From positions 1 through 33,175 of the forward strand of contig JADLEV010000045.1 in NCBI GenBank assembly GCA_020845935.1: 33,175 nt of DNA, read 5' to 3'. The stretch is from Gammaproteobacteria bacterium. GTDB lineage: Bacteria > Pseudomonadota > Gammaproteobacteria > Ga0077536. Of the stretch, positions 9,031-22,311 are shown one piece after another. A program made the position numbers and the translations under genes. The notes under the pieces were generated by a model. It was not told where the DNA came from. It worked only from the letters and a program-made list of their open reading frames with translations, and ran no database searches. Within the stretch, counting starts at the first letter, position 1. Every line of letters starts with the position of its first letter.

Positions 9031-9609
9031 TCAATGTTCCAACATCGGCTGAATTCGTCTATCTATCGCTTCGCGTGCGCGAAAAATCCGCGAACGCACG
9101 GTTCCCACCGGACAATCCATCGCAGCGGCAATTTCCTCATAACTCAAACCCTCAACTTCGCGTAATGTGATCGCGGTCCGCAGGTCTTCTGGAAGTTGCT
9201 CCACTACTTCAAGCAGATTACTTTTTATCTGCTCCGTCAGCAGCAGGTTTTCGGGGTTGGCCGTATCGGATCCGATGAGGTCCAGATCCAATTGCTCACC
9301 GTCCGCATTCTCAAGCTCCGCGGTCAGCGGGCGCCGGCCTGCCGCAACGAGATGGTTTTTCGCCGTATTGATAGCGATCCGATACATCCAGGTGTAGAAC
9401 GCGCTGTCGCCGCGAAAACTGGGTAACGCCCGGTAGGCCTTGATGAACGCATCCTGCGCGACATCCATTGCTTCACTGGGGTCTCTGACGTAACGCATTA
9501 TCAGTTTGATAATCCGATGCTGATACTTGAGCACCAATAGATCGAATGCGCGCTTGTCTCCCTGCTGCACCCGCTCAACCAAAGTCTGGTCTGCGCTACC
9601 GTCGCTCAT
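9031..9609 (-). CDS. rpoE: RNA polymerase sigma factor RpoE (AlgU type)
   Basis: The 192-residue ECF sigma factor controls envelope-stress genes. Region 2 is visible as FDLLVLKYQHRIIKLIMRYV and AMDVAQDAFIKAYRALPSFRG, with FYTWMYRIAINTAKN. Region 4 is visible as LPEDLRTAITLREVEGLSYEEIA and CPVGTVRSRIFRARE. The ATG at 9609 has AGGGAG nine bases upstream; an ATG three codons earlier would abut that site. A sigma-E-like promoter lies 50-80 bases upstream, so it is likely autoregulated. rseA and rseB follow in one operon, and nadB is divergent, as in many gammaproteobacteria. Confidence 0.95.
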   Translation of the reverse strand: MSDGSADQTLVERVQQGDKRAFDLLVLKYQHRIIKLIMRYVRDPSEAMDVAQDAFIKAYRALPSFRGDSAFYTWMYRIAINTAKNHLVAAGRRPLTAELENADGEQLDLDLIGSDTANPENLLLTEQIKSNLLEVVEQLPEDLRTAITLREVEGLSYEEIAAAMDCPVGTVRSRIFRAREAIDRRIQPMLEH

Positions 9610-9661
9610 CAGGGACATCTCCCTGTATGATTGCGGCCAAGCGACCATAGACTCGGTGAAA

Positions 9662-9688
9662 GTAGACCATCACGTCGGCGGTAAGTTC
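9662..9688 (-). promoter_or_regulatory. Sigma-E promoter of rpoE
   Basis: On the minus strand GAACTT (9688-9683) is separated by 16 bases from TCTAC (9666-9662). This closely fits the sigma-E consensus (GGAACTT, 16 bp, TCTGA/TCTAA). It lies 53 bases before the rpoE ATG and implies autoregulation. Confidence 0.7.
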
Positions 9689-9711
9689 GAGTCATGTGCG
9701 GTTCTTGTGAT

Positions 9712-9740
9712 TTGACTCAGTATATCAACGTTCCTGAAAT
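9712..9740 (+). promoter_or_regulatory. Sigma-70 promoter candidate for nadB
   Basis: TTGACT (9712-9717), a 17-base spacer and TGAAAT (9735-9740) lie 27 bases before the nadB start. The -35 is 5/6 and the -10 is 4/6 to consensus. It overlaps the divergent extended -10 of rpoE, so the two could compete. Confidence 0.45.
9719..9727 (-). promoter_or_regulatory. Possible extended -10 promoter for rpoE
   Basis: The minus strand reads TGATATACT, an extended -10 (TGnTATAnT) with no good -35. It could supply basal sigma-70 transcription of rpoE upstream of the sigma-E promoter. Confidence 0.3.
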
Positions 9741-9766
9741 CCCCGACACACGAGGCTTCACGGCGG

Positions 9767-11389
9767 ATGCAGCAACAAGAATTCTTTGATGTACTCATCC
9801 TGGGTAGCGGCGCCGCGGGGCTCAGTACCGCGTTGCAACTTGCACAAACCTGTCCCTCCGCGATCCGCATCGCTGTCGTCTGCAAGGGTACGCTGGGCGA
9901 AGGCGCGACGCGCTATGCACAAGGGGGAATCTCGGCCGTATTTGATGATGACGATTCCATCGAATCGCATGTTGCCGACACCCTGGTTGCCGGAGCGGGC
10001 CTGTGCAAGCGGCCGGTAGTCGAATTCGTGGTGAGCCAGGCTCGGCGCGAGATCGAGCGTCTGGCTTCATTCGGCATGCAGTTCACCAAGGTCGAAGACC
10101 CCGACAACGGCACGCGCCTGCACCTGACGCAGGAAGGCGGTCATAGCCACCGGCGCGTCGTCCATGCGGCAGATGCGACGGGGTTGTCGATCACCAACAC
10201 TCTCGAATCGCAGGTCCGCCGTTGTCCGAACATCCATGTGCTGGAGCACCATATTGCCATCGATCTGATCACCGCCGGCAAGTTAGGTATCACGCCCGAT
10301 CGCTGCCTCGGCGCCTATCTTATGGATATCCCGCGGAGCCGCATCGTGACGCTGGCGGCCAGGTTCACGGTCCTTGCCACCGGCGGTGCCGGCAAGGTGT
10401 ATCTCTACACCAGCAACCCCGATGTCGCCACAGGAGATGGCATCGCGATGGCATGGCGCGCCGGCTGCGTGGTCGCGAACATGGAATTCGTGCAGTTCCA
10501 TCCGACTTGCCTGTACCACCCGGCGGCCAAGTCATTTCTCATCACGGAGGCGCTGCGCGGGGAAGGCGGCCAGCTGAAGCTGCCGAACGGGGAAAGATTC
10601 ATGGAACGTTTTGACCCACGACTGGAACTGGCGCCCCGGGACATCGTGGCGCGAGCCATCGATCACGAGATGAAGCGGCTTGGCAGCGACTGCGTCTACT
10701 TGGACATCAGCCACAAGTCACCGGAATTCATCGAGGCGCACTTTCCGACAATTTCCGCGACCTGCCGCGAGTTCGGCATCGACATCACACAGCAACCGAT
10801 CCCGGTGGTCCCGGCGGCGCATTACACCTGCGGTGGCGTCGTTACCAATCTGGCCGGACGGACGACGCTGCAATCGCTCTATGCGCTTGGCGAGGTTGCC
10901 TGCACCGGGTTGCATGGCGCCAATCGGATGGCCAGTAATTCGCTGCTCGAATGCCTTGTCTTCGCGAATGCCGTGGCCAAGGATATCGTTGCCACCTTGG
11001 ATGATGTCCCAATGGCTCAGCAGCTGCCGGCGTGGGACGAAAGCCGCGTCACCAATTCGGACGAGGAAATCGTTGTCGCGCACAACTGGGACGAGTTGCT
11101 GCGGTTCATGTGGGACTATGTCGGTATCGTACGAACCACGAAGCGCTTGCAGCGCGCGCGTCATCGGGTTGATCTGCTGCACTCGGAGATTGCCGAATAC
11201 TATGGCAATTTTCGCGTTACCCCGGATCTGATCGAATTGCGCAACCTGGTCCAGGTCGCCGAATTGATCATCCGCGCGGCGTTGAAGCGGCGGGAAAGCC
11301 GTGGACTGCATTACACGCTCGATTATCCGCAAACCAGCGAAGCCGGAACGGCAGCCGATACCATCCTACGCGCCGGGGATTTCAGTTGA
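9767..11389 (+). CDS. nadB: L-aspartate oxidase
   Basis: This 540-residue flavoprotein oxidises L-aspartate to iminoaspartate, the first step of de novo NAD synthesis; quinolinate synthase NadA then acts on the product. The N-terminal FAD-binding motif is [15 protein letters not shown] (about 8-22). Further landmarks are [28 protein letters not shown], a charged RGEGG loop and [17 protein letters not shown] near 385-401. The length matches the family (about 535). Fumarate reductase or SdhA is excluded by the NadB-type motif set. It ends in a TTGA overlap with the next gene and shares its upstream region with rpoE. Confidence 0.95.
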   Translation: MQQQEFFDVLILGSGAAGLSTALQLAQTCPSAIRIAVVCKGTLGEGATRYAQGGISAVFDDDDSIESHVADTLVAGAGLCKRPVVEFVVSQARREIERLASFGMQFTKVEDPDNGTRLHLTQEGGHSHRRVVHAADATGLSITNTLESQVRRCPNIHVLEHHIAIDLITAGKLGITPDRCLGAYLMDIPRSRIVTLAARFTVLATGGAGKVYLYTSNPDVATGDGIAMAWRAGCVVANMEFVQFHPTCLYHPAAKSFLITEALRGEGGQLKLPNGERFMERFDPRLELAPRDIVARAIDHEMKRLGSDCVYLDISHKSPEFIEAHFPTISATCREFGIDITQQPIPVVPAAHYTCGGVVTNLAGRTTLQSLYALGEVACTGLHGANRMASNSLLECLVFANAVAKDIVATLDDVPMAQQLPAWDESRVTNSDEEIVVAHNWDELLRFMWDYVGIVRTTKRLQRARHRVDLLHSEIAEYYGNFRVTPDLIELRNLVQVAELIIRAALKRRESRGLHYTLDYPQTSEAGTAADTILRAGDFS

Positions 11390-12180
11390 ACGATCTGCAA
11401 TTGGATTTGCTCGCCTACCGCCCTGCCTCAACCACCCTTACCGGCCGGGTCATCCTGGTTACCGGCGCCACGGGTGGCGTCGGTCGCGCCGTCGCGCAGG
11501 GCCTGGCGGCGCATGGAGCCCAGGTCATCCTTTCCGGCCGCTCGATCCCGGCGTTGACCGAGCTTTGCGACCGGATCGAACAGGCCGGCCACGGCTTGCC
11601 GGTTGTCCTCCCAATCGATCTGGAGCGGGCCGGTGTTGACGATTACGCCCTCGCCGCCACCGCTATTGAGGAGCGATTCGGCCGCCTTGACGGAGTCCTG
11701 CTCAACGCCGCAATGCTCGGCGATCTGACACCCATCCAAGTCTATGATCCCTTGCAATGGGCGCGTGTCATGCAGGTCAACCTGAACGGCAATTTCCTCC
11801 TGCTGCGGTCGATCTTGCCGCTCCTTGCCGCATCGCAGGATGCGACCGTAGTCGTCACGACGGACGATTTGGCGCGGCGTGCGCGGGCCTACTGGGGCGC
11901 GTACGCGGTCTCGAAAAGGGCGCTGGAAGGTCTGGCGGAGGTACTCGCCGAGGAACTGGCCGACACGAACATACGCGTCAACTGCATTGACCCGGGTCCG
12001 GTGCGAACGAGACTCCGGGCCGAAGCGTTCCCGGCCGAAGGTACCACTGCGGGGTCCACGCCGGAGTCACTGATCCCCTTCTTTGTCTATCTGTCCGGGC
12101 CGGCGAGCCGAGGTTACACTGGCTGCCGCGTATCGGCCCATAATTCTCCGCACCGTCAGCCGGCCATTCCGAACGATTGA
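11386..12180 (+). CDS. YciK-like short-chain dehydrogenase, catalytic Ser replaced
   Basis: A 264-residue SDR with the NAD(P)-binding motif TGATGGVG at 26-33, NAA at 107-109, VNLNGNF around 131-137 and the active-site YAVSK at 173-177, closest in layout to YciK. The residue 13 before Tyr173, normally the catalytic Ser, is Asp160 within [11 protein letters not shown]; YciK has a Ser-rich run there. Thr158 or Thr159 might substitute. The start is a TTG overlapping the nadB stop (TTGA), so translation is probably coupled. The substrate is unknown. The C-terminus (after about 245) is short and His/Pro-rich. Confidence 0.8.
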   Translation: MNDLQLDLLAYRPASTTLTGRVILVTGATGGVGRAVAQGLAAHGAQVILSGRSIPALTELCDRIEQAGHGLPVVLPIDLERAGVDDYALAATAIEERFGRLDGVLLNAAMLGDLTPIQVYDPLQWARVMQVNLNGNFLLLRSILPLLAASQDATVVVTTDDLARRARAYWGAYAVSKRALEGLAEVLAEELADTNIRVNCIDPGPVRTRLRAEAFPAEGTTAGSTPESLIPFFVYLSGPASRGYTGCRVSAHNSPHRQPAIPND

Positions 12181-12239
12181 CCGGGGCTGGCACATTTCTC
12201 GCATTTCCTCGACCAGACACGAAACGCTTGAACGGGAAC

Positions 12240-15957
<3,718 letters not shown>

Positions 15958-15975
15958 GGTCTTTCCCGACGGTCG

Positions 15976-18900
15976 TCAGTTGTTGACGACCATCGCCAAG
16001 GCCTGATCCATGTTGACCGATACCAGCCGCGACACACCCGCCTCCTGCATCGTCACCCCGATCAATTGATCCGCGTATTCCATCGTCACCTTGTTGTGCG
16101 TGATGACCATCATCTGCACGCGCGCGGCCATGTCCTTGACGAGCTGGCAGAAACGCACGACGTTCGCTTCGTCCAGCGGCGCATCGACCTCGTCGAGCAG
16201 GCAGAACGGCGCCGGATTCAGTTCGAACAAGGAAAACACGAACGCGAGCGCCGTCAATGCCTTCTCACCACCGGACAGCAAGTGAATCGTGCTGTTCTTC
16301 TTGCCTGGTGGCCGAGCCATCACCGTAACCCCCGTTTCCAGCAAGTCCGGATCGGTCATCTCGAGGTAGGCATGACCGCCACCGAACAGCGTCGGAAACA
16401 ACCGCTGCATGCCGGCGTTGACGCCATCGTAGGTTTCCTTGAACTTGGTTCTCGTTTCCCGATCGATCTTCTTCATCGCCTCGTGCAAGGTGTTCAGCGC
16501 GTCGTTCAAGTCCTTCAGCTGAACATCGAGGAACGCCTTGCGTTCGCTCGCCTGGGTCTGTTCATCGAGCGCCGCGAGATTGATCGGCCCGAGCCGCGCG
16601 ATGCGCTGTTCGATGCTGCTCAGTCTGGCAACCCACTCCTCGGCGTTGCTCGACTCAGGCAATTCCGCCAGCACTGCGGACAACTGGTACTCGGTCGCCG
16701 CAAGTTGCTCCGCCAGGTCCGCGCATTTCACTTCGAGCGTACGCAATTCCAGCCGCGAACCTTCGAGACCATCGCGACACTCGCTCACACGCTGCACCGA
16801 AGCGACGTGCGCCAGTTCGATGCGGCGCAGCTCATCGGCCTGCGCTTCCAGTTGCGTGCGTGCCGCGGTGAGCGCCGCCTCGACTTCGGCTCGTTGCCGT
16901 GACGCAATTTCAAGTTGTTGTTGGATATCGAGTTGAGGGGCACTCGCGACCGCAAGCGTGCCGTTGAGGTCGTCGCGCCGCTGGCGCATCTGCTCGCGCA
17001 ATTCAAAATTGCGCGCCAATGCCTGCTGCACCGAAGTGGCCTGGGTCGTCGCATTTTCCAATTTCAGCGCGATGCCGTGCGCCCGCTCGCGAGCTTCATT
17101 GTAGGCCCTGCGAATTCCGTCGAGTTGCGCGCGAATCGCATTGCGCCGCGCTGTCAGTTCGGCGCGCGCAGCCTCCTGGCGGCCGAGTTGCTCTCGAACC
17201 TCGCCCAACTGCGTGGCGAGGCGCTTGAGTTCCGCATCGTCATTGCGGGACGCCTCATCGAGTTGCGCGGTCTCTTCGGCGATCCGAGCAAGCCGCGTAC
17301 GCGCCTGTTCCAGTTTGGCTTCCTGGCGGGCGAGATCGGCGCGCTGCGTCGCCAGTGTGGCCTGCTCGGTCTTGACTCGCGCCGCCAGTTGCGTGCGCTC
17401 ATTTTCCAGAGTCCAGCGCCGTCGCTGCAATTCTTCGAGCGCCGCACGATCCGCTTCGATGCTCGCGGCAAGGCCATCGGCTTGTGCGACCAACTCGGTC
17501 AGCGCGTGCTGCCGTTGCAGCACGCTGTCTGCCTCGGCACTGCGGGTCAGCTGAATCCAGTTCGGCCCGATCCAGGCGCCGTCCTGAGTCACGATCGACT
17601 CGTGCGGCTGCAACTTGGTGCGCCATTGCAGGGCCTGCTCCCGATTCGCGACCGCGTAGATTCCGGCAAGCAAGCCGGCAACCGACCAGCGGCAGAACAC
17701 CTTGTCCCGGAGCAGCGGCGCGGGAATCGATGCGGCAGCGGTGGAACTGCCCAGATCCACTTCATTCATCGCGCTGAGATGTTGTGCCAAAGCCGCTGGT
17801 GCGCCACCGCTCGCAAGCATCTGCTCCACCGCGGCGCTACAGAAGGTATCGAGCGGCAATCGCAACACCGTTTCCAGCGCCTGTTCCCAACCACTCTCGG
17901 CGCGCAACTCTTCGGCGAGCCGACGCGCCGACAACAGTTCGTTGCGCTCCAGCCATTCCTCGACCGCGACCTGATCGCGTCCCAGCGCGACGTCCTGCAA
18001 CTGCCGCAACGAGGCAATCCGTCCGCGCAGGCTCTGATGCTCGACGCGGTTGCGATCGAGCGCGTCGTTGTGCTGCGCAATCTGTTGCACCAGTTCCGAC
18101 AACTCGCGCTGCTTCGCTTCCTCTTCGGCGTGGACCGCGGCGAGCCCGTTCTCGATGCCGTGGACTTCGCCGGTTACCGCGATGATGGAACTCTCGATTG
18201 CCTGGGGATTGATCTGCTCGCGCTCGGCAAGCAGCGCCGCGCGGCGCGTGTTGGTATGACCGATGTTCTTCTCGACGTGTTCGAGCCGAAGTTGCTCGAT
18301 ACGCTCGGCACGGCTGGCCTCGTTCGCCTCCGCGACGAAGCGATCCCAAGCCTCCTGCCATTCCTGCAACGTGCGCTCGGCGACCCGCAGCTGTTCGGCG
18401 AGGTCCTGCTCTTGCGCCCGCGCCGACTGCAATGCCGGCTGCAACGCGGCGACTTCGGCGTGCAAATGTTGTTGGCGTTCCTCGTCGCTTGTGACCTGCG
18501 TCTCGGTATCGAGCAATGTGCGCTCGACCTCGGCGAACGTTGTCTGCAATTCCTCGCGACGCTGCATAGCGTGCTGCAACGCCTGCTCGGCACGCGCGAC
18601 CTCGGCGCTGGATGTGTAGTACTGCGCCTGCAAGCGGTTGCATTCGGCGGTTGCGTCACCCATCGTCTGCCGATTCGCGGTGATGGCGCGTTCCAGTTCA
18701 TGCAACTCGCCTTCGGCCGCTGCCAAGGCAGCGCTGCGCTGTGCCTGCAAGCCGTCATGGCGTTGACGCTCAAGGTCCAGATCGCGCCAGCGGATCGTGA
18801 GCAGTTGCGCGCGGGTAAACCGCTCCTCGGTTTTCAACTCCTGGTAACGCTCGGCCGAGCGAACCTGCCGCGCAAGGTGATTGAGCTGCTTTTCCAGCTC

Positions 18901-19497
18901 GTTGTTGATGTCCTGCACCCGATCCAGGTTTTCGCGCGTGCGACGGATGCGATGTTCGGTCTCGCGGCGACGCTCCTTGTACTTGGAAATCCCGGCCGCC
19001 TCCTCGAGAAACGCGCGCAATTCCTCTGGGCGCGCTTCGATGACCCGGCTGATCATGCCCTGCTCGATCACCGAGTAGCCGCCTTTGGTCACACCCGTGC
19101 CGAGAAACGTGTCGATGATGTCCTTGCGTCGGCAGCGCGTGCCATTCAGGAAGTAATGCGACAGACCGTCGCGTTCGATGACTCGTTTGACAGCGATTTC
19201 GGCGTAACCGGCGTACTGACCCGTCAGCGTGCCCGCGGCATTGTCGAACACGATCTCGACCGAGGCTTGACCTACCGGCTTGCGCGTGTTCGAGCCGTTG
19301 AAAATGACATCGGCCATCGATTCGCCACGCAGATGCTTGGCTGAGCTCTCCCCGAGCACCCATAACATCGCATCGATGATGTTCGACTTGCCGCAGCCAT
19401 TCGGGCCGACGATCGCGGTCAGACTATGCGGCAGGTGAAGCTGCGTTGGATCGACGAAGGACTTGAAACCAGCAAGACGGATTTTCGAGATGCGCAT
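15976..19497 (-). CDS. smc: Chromosome segregation ATPase SMC
   Basis: A 1173-residue SMC protein of normal length. The N-terminal ATPase half has GFKSFVDPT and Walker A GPNGCGKSN (31-39). Long coiled coils flank a hinge at roughly 500-650, and the C-terminal half has the signature LLSGGEKALTALAF (from 1073) and Walker B CLLDEVDAPLDEAN (from about 1099). It works as a homodimer with ScpA/ScpB to organise the chromosome. It heads the smc-zipA-ligA operon. No Shine-Dalgarno motif is visible before the ATG, and the best promoter puts the transcript start almost at the start codon. MukB is excluded by size and motifs. Confidence 0.96.
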   Translation of the reverse strand: MRISKIRLAGFKSFVDPTQLHLPHSLTAIVGPNGCGKSNIIDAMLWVLGESSAKHLRGESMADVIFNGSNTRKPVGQASVEIVFDNAAGTLTGQYAGYAEIAVKRVIERDGLSHYFLNGTRCRRKDIIDTFLGTGVTKGGYSVIEQGMISRVIEARPEELRAFLEEAAGISKYKERRRETEHRIRRTRENLDRVQDINNELEKQLNHLARQVRSAERYQELKTEERFTRAQLLTIRWRDLDLERQRHDGLQAQRSAALAAAEGELHELERAITANRQTMGDATAECNRLQAQYYTSSAEVARAEQALQHAMQRREELQTTFAEVERTLLDTETQVTSDEERQQHLHAEVAALQPALQSARAQEQDLAEQLRVAERTLQEWQEAWDRFVAEANEASRAERIEQLRLEHVEKNIGHTNTRRAALLAEREQINPQAIESSIIAVTGEVHGIENGLAAVHAEEEAKQRELSELVQQIAQHNDALDRNRVEHQSLRGRIASLRQLQDVALGRDQVAVEEWLERNELLSARRLAEELRAESGWEQALETVLRLPLDTFCSAAVEQMLASGGAPAALAQHLSAMNEVDLGSSTAAASIPAPLLRDKVFCRWSVAGLLAGIYAVANREQALQWRTKLQPHESIVTQDGAWIGPNWIQLTRSAEADSVLQRQHALTELVAQADGLAASIEADRAALEELQRRRWTLENERTQLAARVKTEQATLATQRADLARQEAKLEQARTRLARIAEETAQLDEASRNDDAELKRLATQLGEVREQLGRQEAARAELTARRNAIRAQLDGIRRAYNEARERAHGIALKLENATTQATSVQQALARNFELREQMRQRRDDLNGTLAVASAPQLDIQQQLEIASRQRAEVEAALTAARTQLEAQADELRRIELAHVASVQRVSECRDGLEGSRLELRTLEVKCADLAEQLAATEYQLSAVLAELPESSNAEEWVARLSSIEQRIARLGPINLAALDEQTQASERKAFLDVQLKDLNDALNTLHEAMKKIDRETRTKFKETYDGVNAGMQRLFPTLFGGGHAYLEMTDPDLLETGVTVMARPPGKKNSTIHLLSGGEKALTALAFVFSLFELNPAPFCLLDEVDAPLDEANVVRFCQLVKDMAARVQMMVITHNKVTMEYADQLIGVTMQEAGVSRLVSVNMDQALAMVVNN

Positions 19498-19505
19498 AGG
19501 GTGCT

Positions 19506-19535
19506 AGCATACCGTATCGTTTCCGGACGGCTCAA
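19506..19535 (-). promoter_or_regulatory. Promoter candidate for smc
   Basis: Minus strand: TTGAGC (19535-19530), an 18-base spacer and TATGCT (19511-19506), each 4/6 to consensus. The expected start point is two or three bases before the ATG at 19497, implying an almost leaderless mRNA. Confidence 0.4.
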
Positions 19536-19637
19536 ATTCAAAACCTCACTCGTACTGCTGCAACGAGCGAGGGCGAACGAATGGATTTCCTTGGCCACGC
19601 CAGCCCAATCCAGATGTCCTGAGAAATCGCCCGCGTC

Positions 19638-20051
19638 ATGCCCAGCAAGCCATCGAAAGACCTGCATACCTTTGTCAATCCCGCGCCCGATCGCGATTAC
19701 ACCATCGCGATTGAACTGCCGGAATTCACCTGTCTGTGCCCGTTGACCGGACAGCCGGATTTTGCCCACATCACGTTGCAATACGTCCCGGACGCAAGTT
19801 GCATTGAACTGAAGGCACTGAAGCTCTACATCTGGTCGTTCCGTGACGACGGGGCATTCCACGAGGCGATTACCAATCGAATCCTCGACGACATCGTCAC
19901 GGCCTGTCAGCCACGATTCGCCCGGGTGCTCGCGCGATTCAATGTGCGCGGCGGCACCTATCCCACCGTCGTCGCCGAATATCGGAAGCCGGGTTGGCAG
20001 CCGCCGCCCCCGGTCGTGCTACCGATAGCCTCAGGTAGCAGCGGCGGATAA
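19638..20051 (+). CDS. queF: NADPH-dependent 7-cyano-7-deazaguanine reductase (type I)
   Basis: The 137-residue enzyme reduces preQ0 to preQ1 in queuosine biosynthesis, in the cytosol. It is the short unimodular QueF form. The nucleophile is Cys34 in [11 protein letters not shown], with Asp41 as the partner acid. The QueF signature follows as [22 protein letters not shown], positions 55-76, carrying the substrate-binding Glu57. The tail is Pro-rich. It lies divergent from smc and convergent with tRNA-Ala. GTP cyclohydrolase FolE, the sister family, is ruled out by the QueF signature. Confidence 0.94.
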   Translation: MPSKPSKDLHTFVNPAPDRDYTIAIELPEFTCLCPLTGQPDFAHITLQYVPDASCIELKALKLYIWSFRDDGAFHEAITNRILDDIVTACQPRFARVLARFNVRGGTYPTVVAEYRKPGWQPPPPVVLPIASGSSGG

Positions 20052-20102
20052 GTCGGTGCGGCTCGGTCCGGGGCTGCGGAAAAGCGATTTCGCCAGGAGT
20101 TT

Positions 20103-20178
<76 letters not shown>

Positions 20179-20286
20179 GTGAAGGTCTGTTTTCGCATCG
20201 CCCACCGGGCTGATTGAATCAGGGATTCAGTCGGTTACATCTGGCTTGCGAAGGCGCGGGAAGATTACGAGCCAACCCCAAAACTG

Positions 20287-21702
20287 TCAAGCCACGGCAC
20301 CGCGTACCCGGACGTAATCGAGAGCGCGATCGATGCGCGCCAGCGTCCGTTCACGCCCGACCAAGGCCAAGGTCTGGTCGATGCCCGGCGATGCCGCGGC
20401 GCCGGTGATGGCAACACGCAGAGGTTGCGCCACCTTGCCGATTGGTTCGTTCATGCGCTCGGCCACACCATGGATTGCCGCCAGCAGCGCAGGCTCATGC
20501 CAGTCCGTGACCGATTCCAGCGCCGCGCGTACCTGCCGCAGCGGTTCGAATGCGACCGGCCGCAGGTGTTTCTTCGCCGCCTGTTCATCGAAATCACCAA
20601 AGTCGCGGTAGAAGAACAGGCTCCTCTCGACCAGGTCGACGAGGTTTCGCACCCGGTCACGTTGAACGGAGACGAGAGCATTGAGATCCGGCCCCGCGGC
20701 GAGGTCGATCCCGGCTTCATGAAAATAGGGGCGCGCCGCGCGAGCGAGGTCGGCCTCGCTCATCTGCTGCAAATACTGCTGGTTCACCCACATCAGTTTG
20801 TCGAGGTCGAAGTTCGCCGGCGCCTTGTTCACCGCATCGATATCGAACAAGGCGATCATTTCGTCTCGGCTAAAGATTTCCTGATCGCCATGCGACCAGC
20901 CGAGTCGCGCGAGGTAATTCAACAAGGACTCGGGCAGAATGCCGGCGTTGCGATATTCGAGCACACTGATCGCGCCATGCCGCTTCGACAGCTTGCGGCC
21001 GTCGGTACCGTTGATCATCGGCAGATGCGCGTACACCGGCCGCGGCGCGCCCAGCGCTTCGATGATGTTGATCTGCCGCGGGGTGTTGTTCAGATGGTCA
21101 TCGCCGCGGATGACATGCGTCACGCCCATGTCGATGTCATCGACCACCACGGTCAGGTGATACGTCGGCGTGCCATCGGCGCGGGCGATGATGAGGTCGT
21201 CCAGTTCGTCGTTGCTGATCCGGACTTCGCCCCGGACGCGATCGTCGATGACGACCTCACCTCCCTGTGGATTGCGGAACCGCACCACCGGCGCCACCCC
21301 GGCCGGGCCCGGTTCGCTGCAATCGCGGCAATGGCCGTCGTAGCGCGGCTTCAGCTTCTGCGCCATCTGCGCTTCACGCAAGGATTCGAGCCGCTCCTTG
21401 CTGCAATAGCAGTGATATGCGGTCCCGGCTCGGAGCATCTCGGCGATCACCTCGCGATAGCGATCGAATCGCTGGGTTTGAAAATACGGCCCCTCGTCCC
21501 AGTCGAGACCAAGCCAACGCAGGCCGTCGATGATGACCTCGACCGCTGCGTCGGTGGAACGCTCGCGATCGGTATCCTCGATGCGCAGAATGAAGCGGCC
21601 GCTGTGACGCTTCGCGTAGAGCCAATTGAACAGCGCGGTACGCGCGCTGCCGATGTGGAGATAACCAGTCGGGCTCGGCGGAAAACGGGTGACGATTTTC
21701 AT
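20287..21702 (-). CDS. gltX: Glutamyl-tRNA synthetase
   Basis: The 471-residue class-I synthetase charges tRNA-Glu. The nucleotide-binding motif is PSPTGYLHIGSART (HIG at 16-18), and the second class-I motif is KLSKR at 237-241. A zinc-binding cluster is visible as CYCSKERL and HCRDC. The ATG at 21702 directly gives the family N-terminus MKIVTRFPPSPTG; the in-frame extension upstream to 21762 is not family-like. The C-terminal anticodon-binding domain ends normally in LARIDRALDYVRVR. tRNA-Ala follows and tRNA-Val is divergent. Confidence 0.96.
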   Translation of the reverse strand: MKIVTRFPPSPTGYLHIGSARTALFNWLYAKRHSGRFILRIEDTDRERSTDAAVEVIIDGLRWLGLDWDEGPYFQTQRFDRYREVIAEMLRAGTAYHCYCSKERLESLREAQMAQKLKPRYDGHCRDCSEPGPAGVAPVVRFRNPQGGEVVIDDRVRGEVRISNDELDDLIIARADGTPTYHLTVVVDDIDMGVTHVIRGDDHLNNTPRQINIIEALGAPRPVYAHLPMINGTDGRKLSKRHGAISVLEYRNAGILPESLLNYLARLGWSHGDQEIFSRDEMIALFDIDAVNKAPANFDLDKLMWVNQQYLQQMSEADLARAARPYFHEAGIDLAAGPDLNALVSVQRDRVRNLVDLVERSLFFYRDFGDFDEQAAKKHLRPVAFEPLRQVRAALESVTDWHEPALLAAIHGVAERMNEPIGKVAQPLRVAITGAAASPGIDQTLALVGRERTLARIDRALDYVRVRGAVA

Positions 21703-21832
21703 GCGCGGACTGTAACGGCAATCGCTCAACCGCGAAAGCGCACCAGCCGCCGGCGCTTGCACTTGCTCGCCCCAGCGGTTAGCTTACGCGCCCTGGCAAT
21801 ATGCGGTCCGCGCGATCGCAATGACCCATTCG

Positions 21833-21907
21833 GGGCGCGTAGCTCAGCGGGAGAGCACTGCCTTCACACGGCAGGGGTCGCTGGTTCGATCCCAGCCGCG
21901 CCCACCA
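21833..21907 (+). tRNA. tRNA-Val (anticodon CAC)
   Basis: A 75-base cloverleaf with encoded CCA: acceptor GGGCGCG with CGCGCCC, D-arm AGCTCAGCGGGAGAGC, anticodon stem CTGCC/GGCAG around loop TTCACAC, and T-stem GCTGG/CCAGC. Anticodon CAC reads GUG valine codons. Confidence 0.96.
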
Positions 21908-22311
21908 TTCAAATCAACGCCTTACGCTATTTTTTCAGTCATCCAGAAAAAGTCCGTACGGACGCCGCTACGGAAAATAGTGGCGTCTCCCGAGCTGCCG
22001 TCACGACCTCCAACCGCCAGTGCTGTTCCGGCTTGCGCGATGTTACGGCCGCACCTCGCCCGCCGGGTCGGATCCGGAGCGAAGGCCGAGCGCCGCACCT
22101 GGTGAATGACGAGGTCCGCCGGCCCCGCGCCGGATACCTTGACCTGAATGTCGCCCCAGGGCGTTGACGCGATCTGACGGTCTGCTTCGAGCGGTCGCAG
22201 CACGGCGCGAAGCTCTGAGGAACCCTGATGCCGTCCTGGCCGCGCTAGGCGGAAGCGCTGCCATTCACAGCACGGCCTCGACCTCCGTGGTCAGTTTTTT
22301 GCGTGCCGCGA
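21908..22311. other. Region without a clear gene; possible larC-like remnant
   Basis: About 400 bases after tRNA-Val hold no convincing intact gene. On the minus strand around 22085-22200 a frame reads LRPLEADRQIASTPWGDIQVKVSG. The TPWG-x-I-x-VKVSG pattern recalls the C-terminal end of LarC (nickel pincer cofactor chelatase), but the upstream part is not recognisable and the expected PEYEDC motif is not seen. It may be a decayed fragment. A T6 run at 21933-21938 follows the tRNA without a further hairpin. Confidence 0.25.

Noticed and set aside
16915-19344. Very long plus-strand open frame (about 800 codons) opposite smc
   Set aside because: It is the antisense of a certain smc gene; its translation is Leu/Arg-rich without domain patterns, as expected for a shadow frame in GC-rich DNA.
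20425-22167. About 580-codon plus-strand open frame opposite gltX and through tRNA-Val
   Set aside because: It overlaps gltX and a tRNA gene, which rules out a real coding sequence.
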